From contig NC_037644.1 of the NCBI RefSeq assembly GCF_003254395.2, forward strand, positions 923,001 through 987,000: a stretch of 64,000 bases of DNA, in the 5' to 3' direction. This DNA is from Apis mellifera (Eukaryota; Arthropoda; Insecta; Hymenoptera; Apidae). Below, piece by piece: positions 50,601 to 63,639 of this stretch (the first letter of the stretch is position 1; each line of letters starts with the position of its first letter). A model generated the notes under the pieces. It worked only from the letters and a program-made list of their open reading frames with translations. It made no database searches and was not told where the DNA came from. A program made the translations under genes and the position numbers.

Positions 50601-52190
50601 CTCACTCTGGCTAATTTTTTTCTAAAATTCACTTTTTATTTCATTTGAATTTTCGACAAACTTTTCTTTTCTTCTTTTTTTCTCGAGCGTTCCCTTGGAG
50701 AAGAATTATTTTTAAAAGATAAATAAATAAAGGAATGAATACAGGTTTCGAGGTTTTTTGGGAAAGACGAGTGTTATAATATTTGTGAATTCTGTATTTT
50801 TTTCGAATCTCTTTTATTAATTGTTCTTTGGAATTTTTATTCTTCTTAAGGTTCTTCTTTCAGGAAATAATGTATATGTGTAGAGAAGAGGAAACAGTAT
50901 TAACGAAAGGTCTATAAATTCTATTTAGACGTTAATATAAATTACATAATTAAACGAAACGTTAACATATTCGATAATATAAATTAATATGGCACGATAA
51001 ATACAATAATTGACGTGCAAATTAAATCTTTTGTAGGAACGTACGTTTTACATATTCGATCGTATAAATTCCACAACTGTCGTTTCCCTGACGTTAAAAA
51101 ATATTATTGCGGAAGCAACAAACTCGAGATCGCCAATTCGATAAACACGAACAGAAAAAGAAAGAAACTTCGATAGAACTACGAGATAGATTCTGAAAAA
51201 AAGAAAAAAAAAGACGAATTTATGAATTTATCTCGCAAGATATTTCTCTCGATCTTCTTCTTCTTCTTCCTTGGATTTTTGATTTTTCAGATTCGAGAGA
51301 AATCCTCGTGCGTGAAAAACACCACGAATGGAATGAAAATCGCGCAAGAGAGCGGCGAAGAAGCAAGAAGCAGGATGGAGGGAGGAAAAAAATATACAAA
51401 ATTGGAACGATCATGCGTGGGGAAATTGAAATTACGAGAGTCGATTTATAGCGTGGAATATAAATAAAAGCCAGGCTTGAAATTTTTCACGAGATAAAAG
51501 AACAAAAGAAGGGGGACAAATGAGAGAGGGAGAGAGAGAGAGAGAAAATGAGAATTACTAAAATATTTATCGACGCATCGAGGCTGATGGTATCCGCGGT
51601 CAAACACGTTGGAATACGCGGTCTCGAATTTCATTGAAATTGAAAAATCATTCGGGACGAGTTTTGATATTGGTAAATAATCATAGTTTTATTTAACGGT
51701 AGGAAAATTCCTATAGGAGAAATGGGGGAGAAGGGGGGGATAAAATGATTTTATATCGCTGAATTTATAGATAGATTAACTCGAAAATGTAAAAATCGAA
51801 ATACGAATTATTTTGTACGAAATATATAAAATTCGAGATCTCTCTCTCTCTCTCTCTCTCTGTCGTCGATTGGAAATATTCTTTGCAGAATCCACGACTC
51901 GTCGATCGTTCGTCGATGGTTCGATGTGAAAAAATTGCGACTAACGCTTTTTGATTTCATCGTTGCATACCGCCGCGACTCTTAATCAAGCCAATAATTT
52001 GGGACGAGCGAGGAATTTTTGAGCTTCCAACCTTTTTCCGCTTCAATGAATTTTTATCCTGCGCGCGTAACTTATCGCGAATTATCTCGCGAACGAACAA
52101 TCTGCGACCAATTAATCGCCGCATTTCACCAATTCATCAATTAATCACACACTTTCCCGATAAAATCTAATTGTACATTAACACGTTGTA
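50601..52190. other. noncoding AT-rich and mixed DNA
   Basis: It contains a GA run (51525-51545), a CT run (51838-51862) and a G-rich segment (51724-51740). ORFs at 51220-51470 overlap on opposite strands and lack family features. I see no gene. Confidence 0.5.
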
Positions 52191-52199
52191 CTATATAGT

Positions 52200-53690
52200 A
52201 CGAAAGTACGGTTTGATCTCTTGGAATATTATCATTTAAAAATTTTATTATTAATTAAACGTTTCAATTGAGATGAAATCTTTATTAGACAAACTTGATA
52301 AAAAAAAAACTAAAAAGAAGAAGAACTTTGTCAAATGAGAAATCATAAATTTCGTGCAATGTTATATAGATATTCCAAAAGAAAAAAATTTGAAAATATT
52401 TCTCATTCTCTCTTGGATCTCTTGGGATATTATCATTTAAAAATTTTACTATTAACTAAACGTTTCAATTGAGATGAAATCTTTATTAGACAAACTAGAT
52501 AAAGAAAAAATTAAAAAGAGGAAGAACTTTGTCAAATGAGAAACCATAAATTTTGTGCAGTGTTATATAGATATTCCAAAAGAAAAAAATTTGAAAATAT
52601 TTCTCATTCTCTCTTGGATCTTTTGGAATATTATCATTTAGAATTCTTACTATTCTAACTTAAACGTTTCAATTGAGATGAAATCTTTATTAGACAAACT
52701 AGATAAAGAAAAACTAAAAAGAGGAAGAACTTTGTCAAATGAGAAACCATAAATTTTGTGCAGTGTTATATAGATATTCCAAAAGAAAAAAACTTGAAAA
52801 TATTTCTCATTCTTTCTTAGATCTCTTGGGATATTATCATTTAGAAATCTTATTATTAGCTAAATGTTTCAATTAAAATGAAATCCTCTCTACTAGACAA
52901 ACTAGATAAAAAAAAAAATTAAAAAAAGGAAGAACTTTGTCAAATGAGAAACCATAAATTTCGTGCAGTATTATATATATATAGATATTCCAAAAGATCG
53001 AGTGAAAGATTTAGAAAAAAATTTGAAAATATTCATTCTCTCTTGGATCTCTTGGAATATTATCATTTAGAAATCTTACTATTAACTAAACGTTTCAATT
53101 GAGATGAAATCTTTATTAGATAAAGTAGATAAAAAAAAACTAAAAAGAGGAAGAACTTTGTCAAATGAGAAACCATAAATTTCGTGCAGTATTATATATA
53201 TATAAATATTCCAAAAGATCGAGTGAAAGGTTTAGAAAAAAATTTGAAAATATTCATTCTCTCTTGGATCTCTTGGAATATTATCATTTAGAAATCTTAC
53301 TATTAACGTTTCAATTGAGATGAAATCTTTATTAGACAAACTAGATAAAAAAAACTAAAAAGAGGAAGAACTTTGTCAAATGAGAAACCATAAATTTCAT
53401 ACAGTGTTATCGTTATATATATCAGGTATTCCAAAAGATCGAATCGGAGATCGAGTGAAAGGTTTAGAAAAAAATTTGAAAATATTCATTCTCTCTTGAA
53501 TCTCTTGGAATATTATCATTTAGAAATCTTACTATTAACTTAAACGTTTCAATTGAGATGAAATCTTTATTACACAAACTAGATAAAAAAAAAACTAAAA
53601 AGGAAGAACTTTGTGAAATGAGAAACCATGTGTTATATAGATATTCCAAAAGATCGAATCGGGGATCGAGTGAAATGTCTAGAAAAAGAA
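52200..53690. repeat. tandem array E, seven units of about 200-240 bp
   Basis: ACGTTTCAATTGAGATGAAA or a close variant recurs at about 52259, 52462, 52666, 52866, 53089, 53304 and 53546. Units share CTCTTGGAATATTATCATTT, GGAAGAACTTTGTCAAATGA and AGATATTCCAAAAGA. Units 4-7 gain an inserted GATCGAGTGAAAG segment and an AT microsatellite, which lengthens them to 215-240 bp. This gives the array a direction of change from left to right. No coding potential. Confidence 0.93.
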
Positions 53691-56600
53691 GGGAAAATTT
53701 CGAAAACTAAGAAATTTTCCCGCGATTCTGGAAAAATTTACCAACCGTGGATAAAAATGGCCCCTCGTAAAAAGGATGAAGAGAGAGCGAAAGAAACGGG
53801 CGAAAAAAATCGCTGGTGCAGATATTCCCAGGGGAGGGATCGGTTTTCCAACGGCAAAAATGCAAGGGGCGGAGGGTCCCGCGTGGAAGAGCAATTAATA
53901 ATGCTCCCACGGAATTATATCGGCCATGAAGGGCAGGGCTCAGGTGTGCAAACAAGCCCGCGGTCGAAATTACCGAAAACTCTCGGCTGCACCGGGATTT
54001 AATCTCTCGCCTACGGCCGATTGCCTTTGCTTTCCGAGCGCGCGCCTTGTCGCCATTGGCGATCCAGCCAATCCCTGCGAAAAATCCCCGGACCTAACCT
54101 TCGAGGCAAAGAGAAACGAATAAAAAGAAAAAAACAAATCTGAAAGGAAAACGTGGATGGATTTCTTCCATCGATCTTCGAATAAAGAAAGAAAGAAAAA
54201 CTGGAGAAAAGAGTGTCTACTTTGATCACTTTTAGTAGCTCACTCTTCGTGCAACGTTAAAAAATATTGCTTATGGGGGGGGAGAAATAGAATTTTTGGA
54301 AAGTCGACGGGTAGGGGTTAATGCGGAGACGAAGAAATGGCGAGGATAGCGGAGGATAGTTGGTCCCAGGCGGATTTCCTTTGCAGGCAAAGTCAGGTAA
54401 GAGAGCGACAGTTGGCCCTTTGAAATTCGAATTGTTCGCCAGCGGCGAGTGAGCAAGCGTTTCGTCGGCTTCTCCGGTTTCAACCGTCTAACCGCTTTCA
54501 GCACACTTCGGCCTGGACACCGTGCGACAATAAAACACATGAAAAAATGTAAAATAAATCGTGGACCGCTTCCTTTTTTCGGCCGCCTGGGCCATGGAAC
54601 CGCGGCTTATTCCCTAACATCAACGGGGCCACGCTCTTTTCATCCTTGCAACGATTATGATTCTCGCGAAAATTCAGTTGATAAAGGAGTTTCGTTCAAT
54701 AATTAGTTCAACAATTTATAATCGTTTAATCGAAGAAATTAAAACGTGTGAAAACGTGTTTCTATTCTAACAAAGTTTCATTCGATTGAATGCGAGTTAT
54801 TGACTCGAGGAAACTTTCAAAGTTTCAAATATCAAGAATTTATTACATCCTTATATTTCAATTCCTTAATAATCGAAGAATGAATCGATTTGTAATCCGT
54901 TGTTCGTAATCCAAGTACTACAATTTTTTCTAAATCTTAATTTCTTCCAAACTTGTACTTTATATAATATACATGCAATTTTTCCGAGCTCCAACTTCAA
55001 ATTCTATAATAAAAATAATAAAATATATATATATATATATTTATATAAATATATAATTATATTAAATATATAATATATAATATTATTATATACTATAATA
55101 AAATAATTTAAGCAATTATTATCCTTTAAACTATTCCAATTGCTATTAATTTTATCCGAAAAGAAACGATAATATTTCTAACAACATACAATTCCAATAT
55201 TATCGTGTACAACGATTTCGAAGAATCGAAACATTAATGGCTCGATATACGCAAATTGTGTACATTCGTAATCTTTGTTTCCATTCGAAGACGAGAAAGC
55301 GGCAACAGTCACGGTCGGGACGCGTTATGCGTCGCACGTGCTGCCACTCGAAACGTCCATCCACGAAGTTTTTAAAACCGACGCGCAATTAATTCCACGG
55401 ATGGTAATTGAATGGAGAATGGGCAAGGGGTCGGTTAATAGGGTGACCTGCAACGGATCCATCCGGGGTGCACGCACACACACACATACGGGGGGGATGA
55501 AATGTAAAGGAGAAGCGATAGGAGAAAGGCTTTGATTGGTCAGCCGGCGCTTGTTCGCTCGCATTGCTAATTTCCCATTGCTTTGGATCAACCTTTCTTC
55601 TCATCAATCTGTTATCCGCTTGCACATCTGGCCTCGCCTTGTTCTATCGCGTCAAAAGAAAAAAAGGAGAAAAAAATCTCCAGGCGCAAATATTGCATAA
55701 GACGTATAGGGATATACCTGGCTCAACATTACGAGGATCGAGGAGGAGATTGGTTGTTTTGAATCGTAGAAAAAGATTTGTGATATTTGCTTGAGTGGTT
55801 TTCGCTGTTGGAGGAGAAAGTTAGACTTGTTGAGGGTATACAAATAGACGCGTAAGAGTATTTTAGATGGAGGAAGTACGGAGTGAAATTGAGTTAAACT
55901 TCTCGATACTGGGTTAAAGCTTCATTGGAAAGATTGTTGAAGTAGCGACCAAGTAGAGTCGTCTTGGATCGTCTTCGAGAATTTACGTAAATGGACGCAA
56001 AGGATTATTTTAAAAAGAGGAGAAAAAGAAGAAGGTGTTATTATACCCAATTTTATTAAATCCTTCGATATCAATCACTAATTGATAAACCTTTTTCCTA
56101 TTCTTCTTTTGTTTCCAGAATATTTATTTACATTGAGAGAAACGCCCTTTGAAGAAACGGATTCGAAGAAGTATAAAGTAAACTTATCAATTATTCCATC
56201 TCCTAGAAATCTCTCCAAAAAAGAAAAACCATACAATTTCCACATCTCCCCTAATTCTATACCAATAACAATACACGATTCTTGTCCCCTTTCCTTTGAA
56301 AATATCTTCCATCAGTCCCAGCGAAATTTCCAAACGAGGAAACTCATTCCAGGTCACGAAGAGGCGAAATCCAGGCTAACTGGAGCACTCGACGGGGCCC
56401 ATGCTCGTCCCCGAAACGCGAAAAGCCTCTCTTTCTCTCCAGAAGGAGAGCAAAGCCTTCGTGAGAGGCCGGCGGGCACTCGAAAGAGAGAGAGATCGCG
56501 CGCTTCCTTCGCGGACACGGTTGTTCGTCATTTGCCAGGGGGTTTGTTTGCGCTCTCGCTGTCCCGACGTGGATACCGTGAGCCCTATTATCGCGATGGC

Positions 56601-57420
56601 CGCTTGTTTCCTTGGCCGTGGCGAGGGGAAGAATCGCCGGGAGGGGAACAGAGAAAGAGAGAGGAGGAGGAAAGGAAGGAAAGGAGAGCAACGAGCAAGA
56701 GAAAACGAGTGGAGGAAGCTGGTTGCAGCTTGTTAGCAGCGGTAACTTGTTAGTCGAGCCACTCCACTAGAAACTAGAGAGAAGAAGAAGAAGGAGGAGG
56801 AGGACTCTTCTTCGCCTGTTCTTTTCCAGAGTCGGCTCTGACGCGGAAGAAGAAGAAGAAGAAGAGGAAGAAAGAGGAGGAAATTCCTGAGCTCGGCGGC
56901 CTTGTTTCTCTCTATATACTCACCGGAAACCAATCGAGATTGTCGGGGCTACGATCGAGAAGTCCGCTCCGATACGCCCTCGACGAACGAGGCTGGCCTT
57001 TGTTCGAAATGACCTCTACCACTCCCTTCGAGAACCATTGTTGCCCTTCGATCTCCTCCGGCCTCTCCTTCTTCAGCTTTTCCGCGATTGGCGCGGCTGA
57101 AAGACTTATTGGGAAATTGGCCCAAAGTTTGTACTCCGTAGAGGGATGGCCGTTGTGGGGGATTTAGGAGGATTATGAACTCTTGATTAGGTTTTTTTTC
57201 TTTTTTGGTAGCTTCTCATTCGGTAGAAGATCATATTTTGAAAATCTTAGTTCTTCGATTATATTCGAGTGTATTTTTTAAGTATGGAAACGGAGAGTGA
57301 TACGATATAATAATTGAATCTGTTGCGTTTAGATAATTATTTCGAAACGGTGTGTATTAAATGTTTTTTATTAAAATGAAATGAAAGAAGAGGGAAGAAA
57401 GATCGCGTGAGATTTATTTG
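53691..57420. other. noncoding, alternating GC-mixed and AT-rich DNA
   Basis: GC-mixed blocks at 53750-54700 and 55270-57170 flank an AT microsatellite region (55018-55090). The 223-residue open frame at 56082-56753 changes from N/P/S-rich to R/E-rich at the AT-GC boundary and overlaps opposite-strand frames, so it looks spurious. GAA runs occur at about 56780-56885. No exon is supported. Confidence 0.4.
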
Positions 57421-57745
57421 ATTGAATAATTATCGAGTCAATATATTTGCCAATAAGGATGGTTCTGTCGCAGGGAAAAGGGGTCGTTTCGTGCATGGCC
57501 GCATATACTTTTGCCGGGTACTGTACACCACTTATGCGGCGAATATGGGCACTATGAGGGCAGAACTCCCTACAGAGTTGACGATCAGGGTAAATATGGC
57601 CACTGTAATGGCGTCCATGGCGACATTTTACTCTTTGACGTGCCGAACGCCTTTGCCAAAGGCGTGTCATCTACCACGTACGCGTAGTAGTACTGGGGCC
57701 AGCAGATTCGATTTTTCGCTTTTCATCAATTCTAAACAACAGTGA
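57421..57745. promoter_or_regulatory. balanced non-repetitive element with clustered ATGGC/GCCAT words
   Basis: About 300 bp of unusually non-repetitive sequence between AT-rich flanks. ATGGC or its complement occurs several times, as in GCATGGCC, AATATGGCC, TAATGGCG and CCATGGCG (about 57495-57625). GCCAT is the core bound by Pho/YY1. A half X-box (GGCGAC after CCAT) is included. The open frame through it (107 aa, + strand) has no family resemblance. It may be a conserved noncoding element. Confidence 0.35.
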
Positions 57746-57779
57746 TAGAATTAATTTATATTTTTTAATCATATTTTTT

Positions 57780-57894
57780 TCGATATATATATATATATAT
57801 ATTTTTTTTTTCCAAAACTCGAAAAACGATATCATATTTTTTTTTTTCCACGTTATACGAAGACCGTACGTTTCGCCGTTGCTATTCCGATAAA

Positions 57895-57927
<33 letters not shown>

Positions 57928-58165
57928 TTTCGAAATTTTTTCACCGAACTCAATTATTTTCTAAAAAAAAAAAAAAAAAAAAAATGTCTATCGAATTTCA
58001 AACAAACAACCGAAGAATTTTTCACCATTCCACCGTATATTCGAGTGGAATAAAAGATCATGGCTCGTGAATGAAAATAGTCGGCAAAACATACATACAT
58101 AGTGAAAAAAAGACAAAAAAAAATGAATTCGAGAGGTAAAAAAAAAAAAAAAAAAAAAAAAGAAA
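57780..58165. repeat. cluster of long homopolymers in opposite orientations
   Basis: Within 400 bp there are an AT microsatellite (about 57785-57800), T-runs near 57801 and 57838, a T-run of about 29 (57897-57925), an A-run of about 21 (57963-57983) and another A-run of about 22 (58139-58160). The T29 and A21 tracts are 37 bp apart and can pair as a hairpin. There are no target-site duplications or element ends that would make it a transposon. Confidence 0.8.
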
Positions 58166-60610
58166 GAAAGAAAAAAAAAGACACGCACCGTTCGTGTTTA
58201 AGTGTTACAAATACATTAAAATGGATAATTCGCGTGCTAATATTTCGCGTTAGATGTATATACACATATACACCTTACTCGTTTTACCTTTTTTCTCTCT
58301 CTCTCTCTGTCTCCCTTCTTCCTTTCCCTATCTCTCTCTCTCTCTTTTTTTTTTTGAAGCTCACACGTTTTTCAGTTCGAACAAAGTTTGACCACGTTGA
58401 AAACTGTTCACGGCTCTCGTATACACGAACGGATTTTGTTTATTTTCATCGACCACATGATTTCATTTTTCACCGACGATCTGCTTCAACGCACTCCAAG
58501 TGTTTTCCTCCCCGTTTTTTTTTTCTTTCTCTCCTTTTCCCACGTACGCGTTCCCAGAGATACTATTAGTGGCTTTTTAGGTTAATTAAGTTTAATTTTC
58601 CACCAGTTTTTATCATCACCACCATCACGGTTTCTTTTTTTTTTATCTTCCTTCCAAACACACTCCCATTTGTCCTTCGATCGTTCTCTTCCTCGCATGT
58701 CGACTTTATAATAATTTATCGCGCACAATTAAATATATATATATACATATACACACAGATATATATACACGACTTTGTTAACTCGAGAACCAATCGATTT
58801 TCCAGAGAGAGACTCCCCCGAGAGACTCCACTTTTGAAGATTTCTCTCAACCTCCACTCGACCTCCGTCACTGCAATAATCATCATTTTACCATTTCAAA
58901 CGGGTTCCACGGGGCCGACCAATCGTCTCCAAACTTTACATCCCCCTAATCGAAGAATCCTCTTAGCCATCCTCCGAGGGAAGGGACGAGAGAGTCAGAC
59001 AGAGAGAGAAAAAGAAGCGAGCAGAAAACCCTTTATCCTCGTTTAAAAAAAAAAAAAAAACACACCGTCTCATCCCTTTAAACGGAGTATCCGTCGATTG
59101 ACGATCGCCTACCTGTCCAATTAGAAAAAGAACGAATCCTCCCTTATTCTCTTAGAATCGATTCTTACCCTCCCACAAGATCCATATATATATAAACCGT
59201 CCGATTATAAACCAATCTCAAGAGAAGGGTGCGCGACCAAGAGGATATCGAGAAGAACTCACCTTTGGTCGAATGAAAAGAGAGAAAGAAAGAGGCGAGG
59301 TCCTGCGGGATCCTCCTCCCTCCTCAGCGAAAACCTCGGGAACGAGGAAAGAACAAAAGGGGGGAAGAGGAGAGGGGAGAGAACTCCCTTCATAAAGGCA
59401 TAAAAGTACATCTTTCGTTCGAAGCCTCGAGAGGAGAGGGAGACGACGGAGGGGAGGGGAGACGGCGAAATAGAAAGAATAGGGAATATCTATTCGGTAA
59501 ACAGACAGCGCAGACAGATGGACGGACAATGACGATGCTCATCGTTCGATGGACAAAAGCGTCTATTGCGTAAACACTCGAGGAGGAGGTGACCCGGACC
59601 AGGGCCTTGTGCATGTGGAAGGAAGAGCACAATGCCTGCCCGGGGCGGACGGAGAAACAGGTCGCCGGAGGAACAGCTACTTTTCACCGTAGATTAGCTG
59701 AATCTCAACCGGGAACCAGCGTGACCGGGATGATGCCAACTCTCTCTCTTTCTATTCTATCTCTATTCCTTCCCCTCCCCAGCCCAGTTTTTCCGTTTCC
59801 GTTTTGCGCGTTTCGATCGATCCTCCGCTTCGATACGATTCACATCATAGGTCGTTGGAACGGTCGAGGAGGAGGACGTACACGTACGCGTTTCGAGGAT
59901 CGTTTTTCGCGCGGTGTATCCGATTACCATCGGGATTCAACGTTTCAAAGTTTCACCCATTGAGCGGAGTAAACGATCTGTGGTCGAGAGAGAGAAAGAG
60001 ATTTTGGAGGATGATCGCGATTTCTCTCCTCGATTTCGAGAAGGAATAAGAGAGGCCTTTGTTGGGATTGTTTCGTGTGATGGGAGAACGTTTCGTAAGA
60101 CGGAATTCCTTTTCGTGGGAAGAAAAGTTTCGATTGATTGGGAAATTTAGTTTCCATTTCTTCTTTTGCAGGCTTTTTTCCGTGAATCATCCTCCCTGAT
60201 CTTTCGAACAACGAGTCTTTAGTTAAAAGTTGTTTAAAGTCAGAATTTTTTGATTTCGTCATTTAAGAAGAGAATAATTTTAGTTTCGAAAGTCCATCCG
60301 AAATTCGAAATTCTAAAGAGATAAAAATATCGAATGGAATAAAACATTAGGATAGAAATATTAACGAATAGAGGTGTCTTGTTTTCTTTACACGAACTTT
60401 TCCATGGCAAGATTTAGAAGATGTTGAGATTTCACGTTTTAGAGATGCTCTTAATGCTCTTCGTATCCACATCGTCTTTTAGAATTTCTTACGTCGCATA
60501 AATTACACAAGTAATTATAACAAGCAACAGTAAACTATTGAATGTAATTTAAAATTATCTTACGCAAGAATTAATATATATAAAATTTTACGATTCGTTA
60601 ATTAAATTGC

Positions 60611-60677
<67 letters not shown>

Positions 60678-63400
60678 CAAGACTTTTTTAACACACTAAA
60701 ATTCCTTACCTCTCTATCGAAAAAGGATCTTAATCAATACGATATATGGATACGTTTGAAAAATACGGATGCCAAGCTCGAAAACGTATATGCAACGTTG
60801 GTGTATTATACGAGGGCGAGACACGCACGAGGGAACGGATTAAGGAGGATCAAAGGGCCGGAGGAACGGAGTATTTAATTAAAGGAATTAGAAGCGATGC
60901 GATAGACCGACGGCCGGATTACGAGTGTGGAGTACGCGTTACGTTAGAGGGGTAGGGATACGATATGTCCCACGGGACACTTTCCTCGCCCGGATTTCCC
61001 GCCTCTCTTATCCTCTCCCTTTCTCTCCCCCGGGGACGCGAGTCGATGAAATGAATTTGTGGCTCCTCCCGCGGGAGCAAATTAAAAGCTGGAAATCCGC
61101 GCGCGGATCCAGTTTTCCTCGCTGTTTTCCACCACCACCTCCTCCTCCTCGAACGCGTGTTTCGGATTTCGCGACGTGTGTTAGAGAAATAGAGTTGAGA
61201 GATCGTAATCGTTACGATCTCGAATACGAAATCCAAATATTTGAGAAGAGTCTCTCGGTGGAAATTGCGTGGAGGCGAATGATTATTAAATAAAGTGTTG
61301 GCGATTCTTTTTTTTTTCTTTCTTTCTTTCGGATCTCCACGTCGGGAGAGATTGTTACGTTGTCGAGAGATACATAGAAGGAGAAAGTTTTTGAATTACA
61401 TAATAATTAATAACACAAGCATTATCAAGAGTCGACGAACGAACTTGTGAGGTAATTATATTTTATTTCTGATAATTGTGTATATTTTTTTCTATTCTCA
61501 ATTATACCATTTTGAAAATACAAGAATATTTTTGCAAATTATCGATCCTCTCGATCTTTATCGAGCAAGCATCATCCGCGATTTCATCCTTACTCGAAGA
61601 GTACACTTACTCTTCGCGCTCCGTTTAGTTTTCCCAACCGATTCGCCACTTGTAACTTTTCCTCTCCGCATAATAGTTCGTTTACTGACCATTCCTCTAC
61701 AACTTCTCATCAACCACACTCTCCCCGTGCAAGATCACGTTTCGTTTCTTTCTTGTACTTTTTCTTCTTTTCTTTTTCCACTCCTCGATTCAAAAGCTAC
61801 ATCATTCATCCCTCCTTTCTCTCTCTCTTTTCCCTTCGAATACTTTCACGAAGATCCATAAGAAACTTGGAGGTACAACCTCAGGTAATAAGATTTCCAA
61901 GGAACGAGATCGATCGACTGCGAAGAGTAAATAAGACGAGTGTCTTAGATCTATCTCCTCTTCTCCTTAAAAGTAAAAATTGGATCGACGAAAATTGGGC
62001 GAAAAGACGTTCGATTATCAAAGAAAGGAAGAATCATTGAATATCCTTTGGTATCACGTGTCAAGAGCGAAGCATCAAACTTTCCCATCGTCAACTCTCG
62101 AGCCGTAGGAAAAAGAAGAGAAGGGAAAACAGGAAGGAAAATGAAATACAGACGAAGGGAGAGAAAGAGAGAAGAGCTTTCCTCCGGAAGATGGAGTAAC
62201 GAGTAACGGTCAGCTAGACGAAAGTCTAGAGTAGCCACGTCCTCCTTCACATGTGTTCAACAACAAACGGGTCGGCCGCCACTCGAAAAACTCATCACTG
62301 CTCCTAGAATGCGCCTTGTCCCTCCTAGAATCGGCTCAGCGAGAGACTCGATCCGTTGGTTCCCAGCGAACAAGCGTATCGCGCCAGAAAATCTCTCTCT
62401 CGTTGTCCAAGAATCCCTCCAATTCCTTTCTCGATGTTTCGTCCACAGATCGAAAGAGGAGCAATCGCAACGCCATCGATCGGCAACCGCGAATCCAAAA
62501 CCCTCCACCACCCTCTCCACCCTGGACCCAATCCACGCCGCGCAAATTATTCAAATGTAATCGCATAATCGTCCACTCGATTCCGAATATTTCCTCTCTC
62601 GTTATCTCTCGAGGAGGGTGATCGGTGATCCCCGCGACAAAGGAATACAAATAGATCCGCGTCCGCGGCTCGCAGCCCTCGCTAATAACTCTCTCTCCCT
62701 CTCTCTTTCTCTCTGTTTGCGCGAGGGTAGCCTGAATCCCCGGTTCTACGCTCTTCATCGTTCCACGTCGCTCTCCACGGAGACTCTCCCGGTCCCTCGG
62801 GCTGGAAACGGAACCGAATAAGAGGAGCGGCGTGGCAAGAGAGCAGAGTCGGAGCGGAGAAAAGAAGGGTGGTGTGGGGTGTGCACAGAGGAAGAGGGCG
62901 AGGAGAGGATGTGCATGTGCAAGGAGGGAAACGCACACGGGCAAAAATAAGAAAGGAGCGTGTACACTAGGGGAAGGCACACGTGGTGGATGAGGTGGAA
63001 AGGAGAGAGAGAGAGAGAGAGAAGTTGTTCTTCTCTCAGGGGGGAGAGTTCTCCCTGTCCCTGTTCCTCTTCGAGAGCTATATAGGTGAGCCACTATATA
63101 CAGAAGGCCAGATGGGCGTGGTGGCTGTGACGGTTTTCGCCCAATGGGAATTGAGGATCCTTGCTGGCTAGAAGGACAATGTACATGGGCATTTGGCGTG
63201 TGATGGAGGAGAGACCATCGGGTCCTCGACAAAGAGAGGCCAAGTCGAGCGACGAATGCCATCCGCCGCGGCTCGATCCCTCTTCCTATGCATCCGGTTA
63301 GTCGGAGGAACCGTCGCGGAGGTAGATAGATCCGCGGTGGATCGATCGAGGAGGATCGATACACGGTCTGCGCTTGCTTCGCTTCCGGGATGGAAACGAT
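58166..63400. other. noncoding, microsatellite-rich and GC-rich blocks
   Basis: It contains CT runs (58294-58345), AT and CA-type microsatellites (58733-58770), GA-rich tracts and a long AT array at 60.6 kb. A strongly GC-rich block lies at 62250-63400. The 342-residue - strand frame at 62336-63364 is S/R/P-rich and overlaps several + strand frames. No exon with protein-family features was found. Confidence 0.45.
60614..60674. repeat. AT dinucleotide microsatellite, about 30 units
   Basis: An uninterrupted AT/TA run of about 60 bp, the longest pure dinucleotide array in the window. It is likely length-polymorphic. Confidence 0.97.
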
Positions 63401-63639
63401 GGTGTTTCTCTCCTTTTTTTTTCTTTTTCAGAGAGCGTGCAACGTACGAAGAAATTGGAAGCGTTGGAAGCTTTTTTTCTTTTTCTCCTCGACTTTTCTT
63501 TCTTGAGACTGTTCGGTTGGATTTTCGCGAGAAATGGAGAGGGAAAACGCGTGGTTTTTCTTCACAAGGGTTGTTGTGATTCGAATTTTTCGATTATACG
63601 TATGAATATAGCATAATTGTAAGTTAAATAAATTTAATG

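Noticed and set aside
23640..53690. Tandem arrays as CRISPR or as transposon copies
   Set aside because: Units are contiguous, 115-240 bp long and without spacers, in a eukaryotic context. There are no terminal inverted repeats, transposase frames or target-site duplications.
54387..54396. 10-nt microexon between TTTGCAG and GTAAGAG on the + strand
   Set aside because: The signals are good but such a short exon cannot be supported without neighbours, and none were found.
56082..56753. 223-aa ORF on the + strand
   Set aside because: Amino-acid composition switches at the AT/GC boundary, from N/P/S to R/E. There is no family signature and it overlaps - strand ORFs.
57422..57745. 107-aa + strand ORF and 99-aa - strand ORF as genes
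   Set aside because: Both frames are open over the same balanced element and neither has recognisable features. A noncoding element fits better.
62336..63364. 342-aa ORF on the - strand as a protein gene
   Set aside because: Same reasons: no domain, biased residues, opposite-strand ORFs of similar quality, and no splice or start context.
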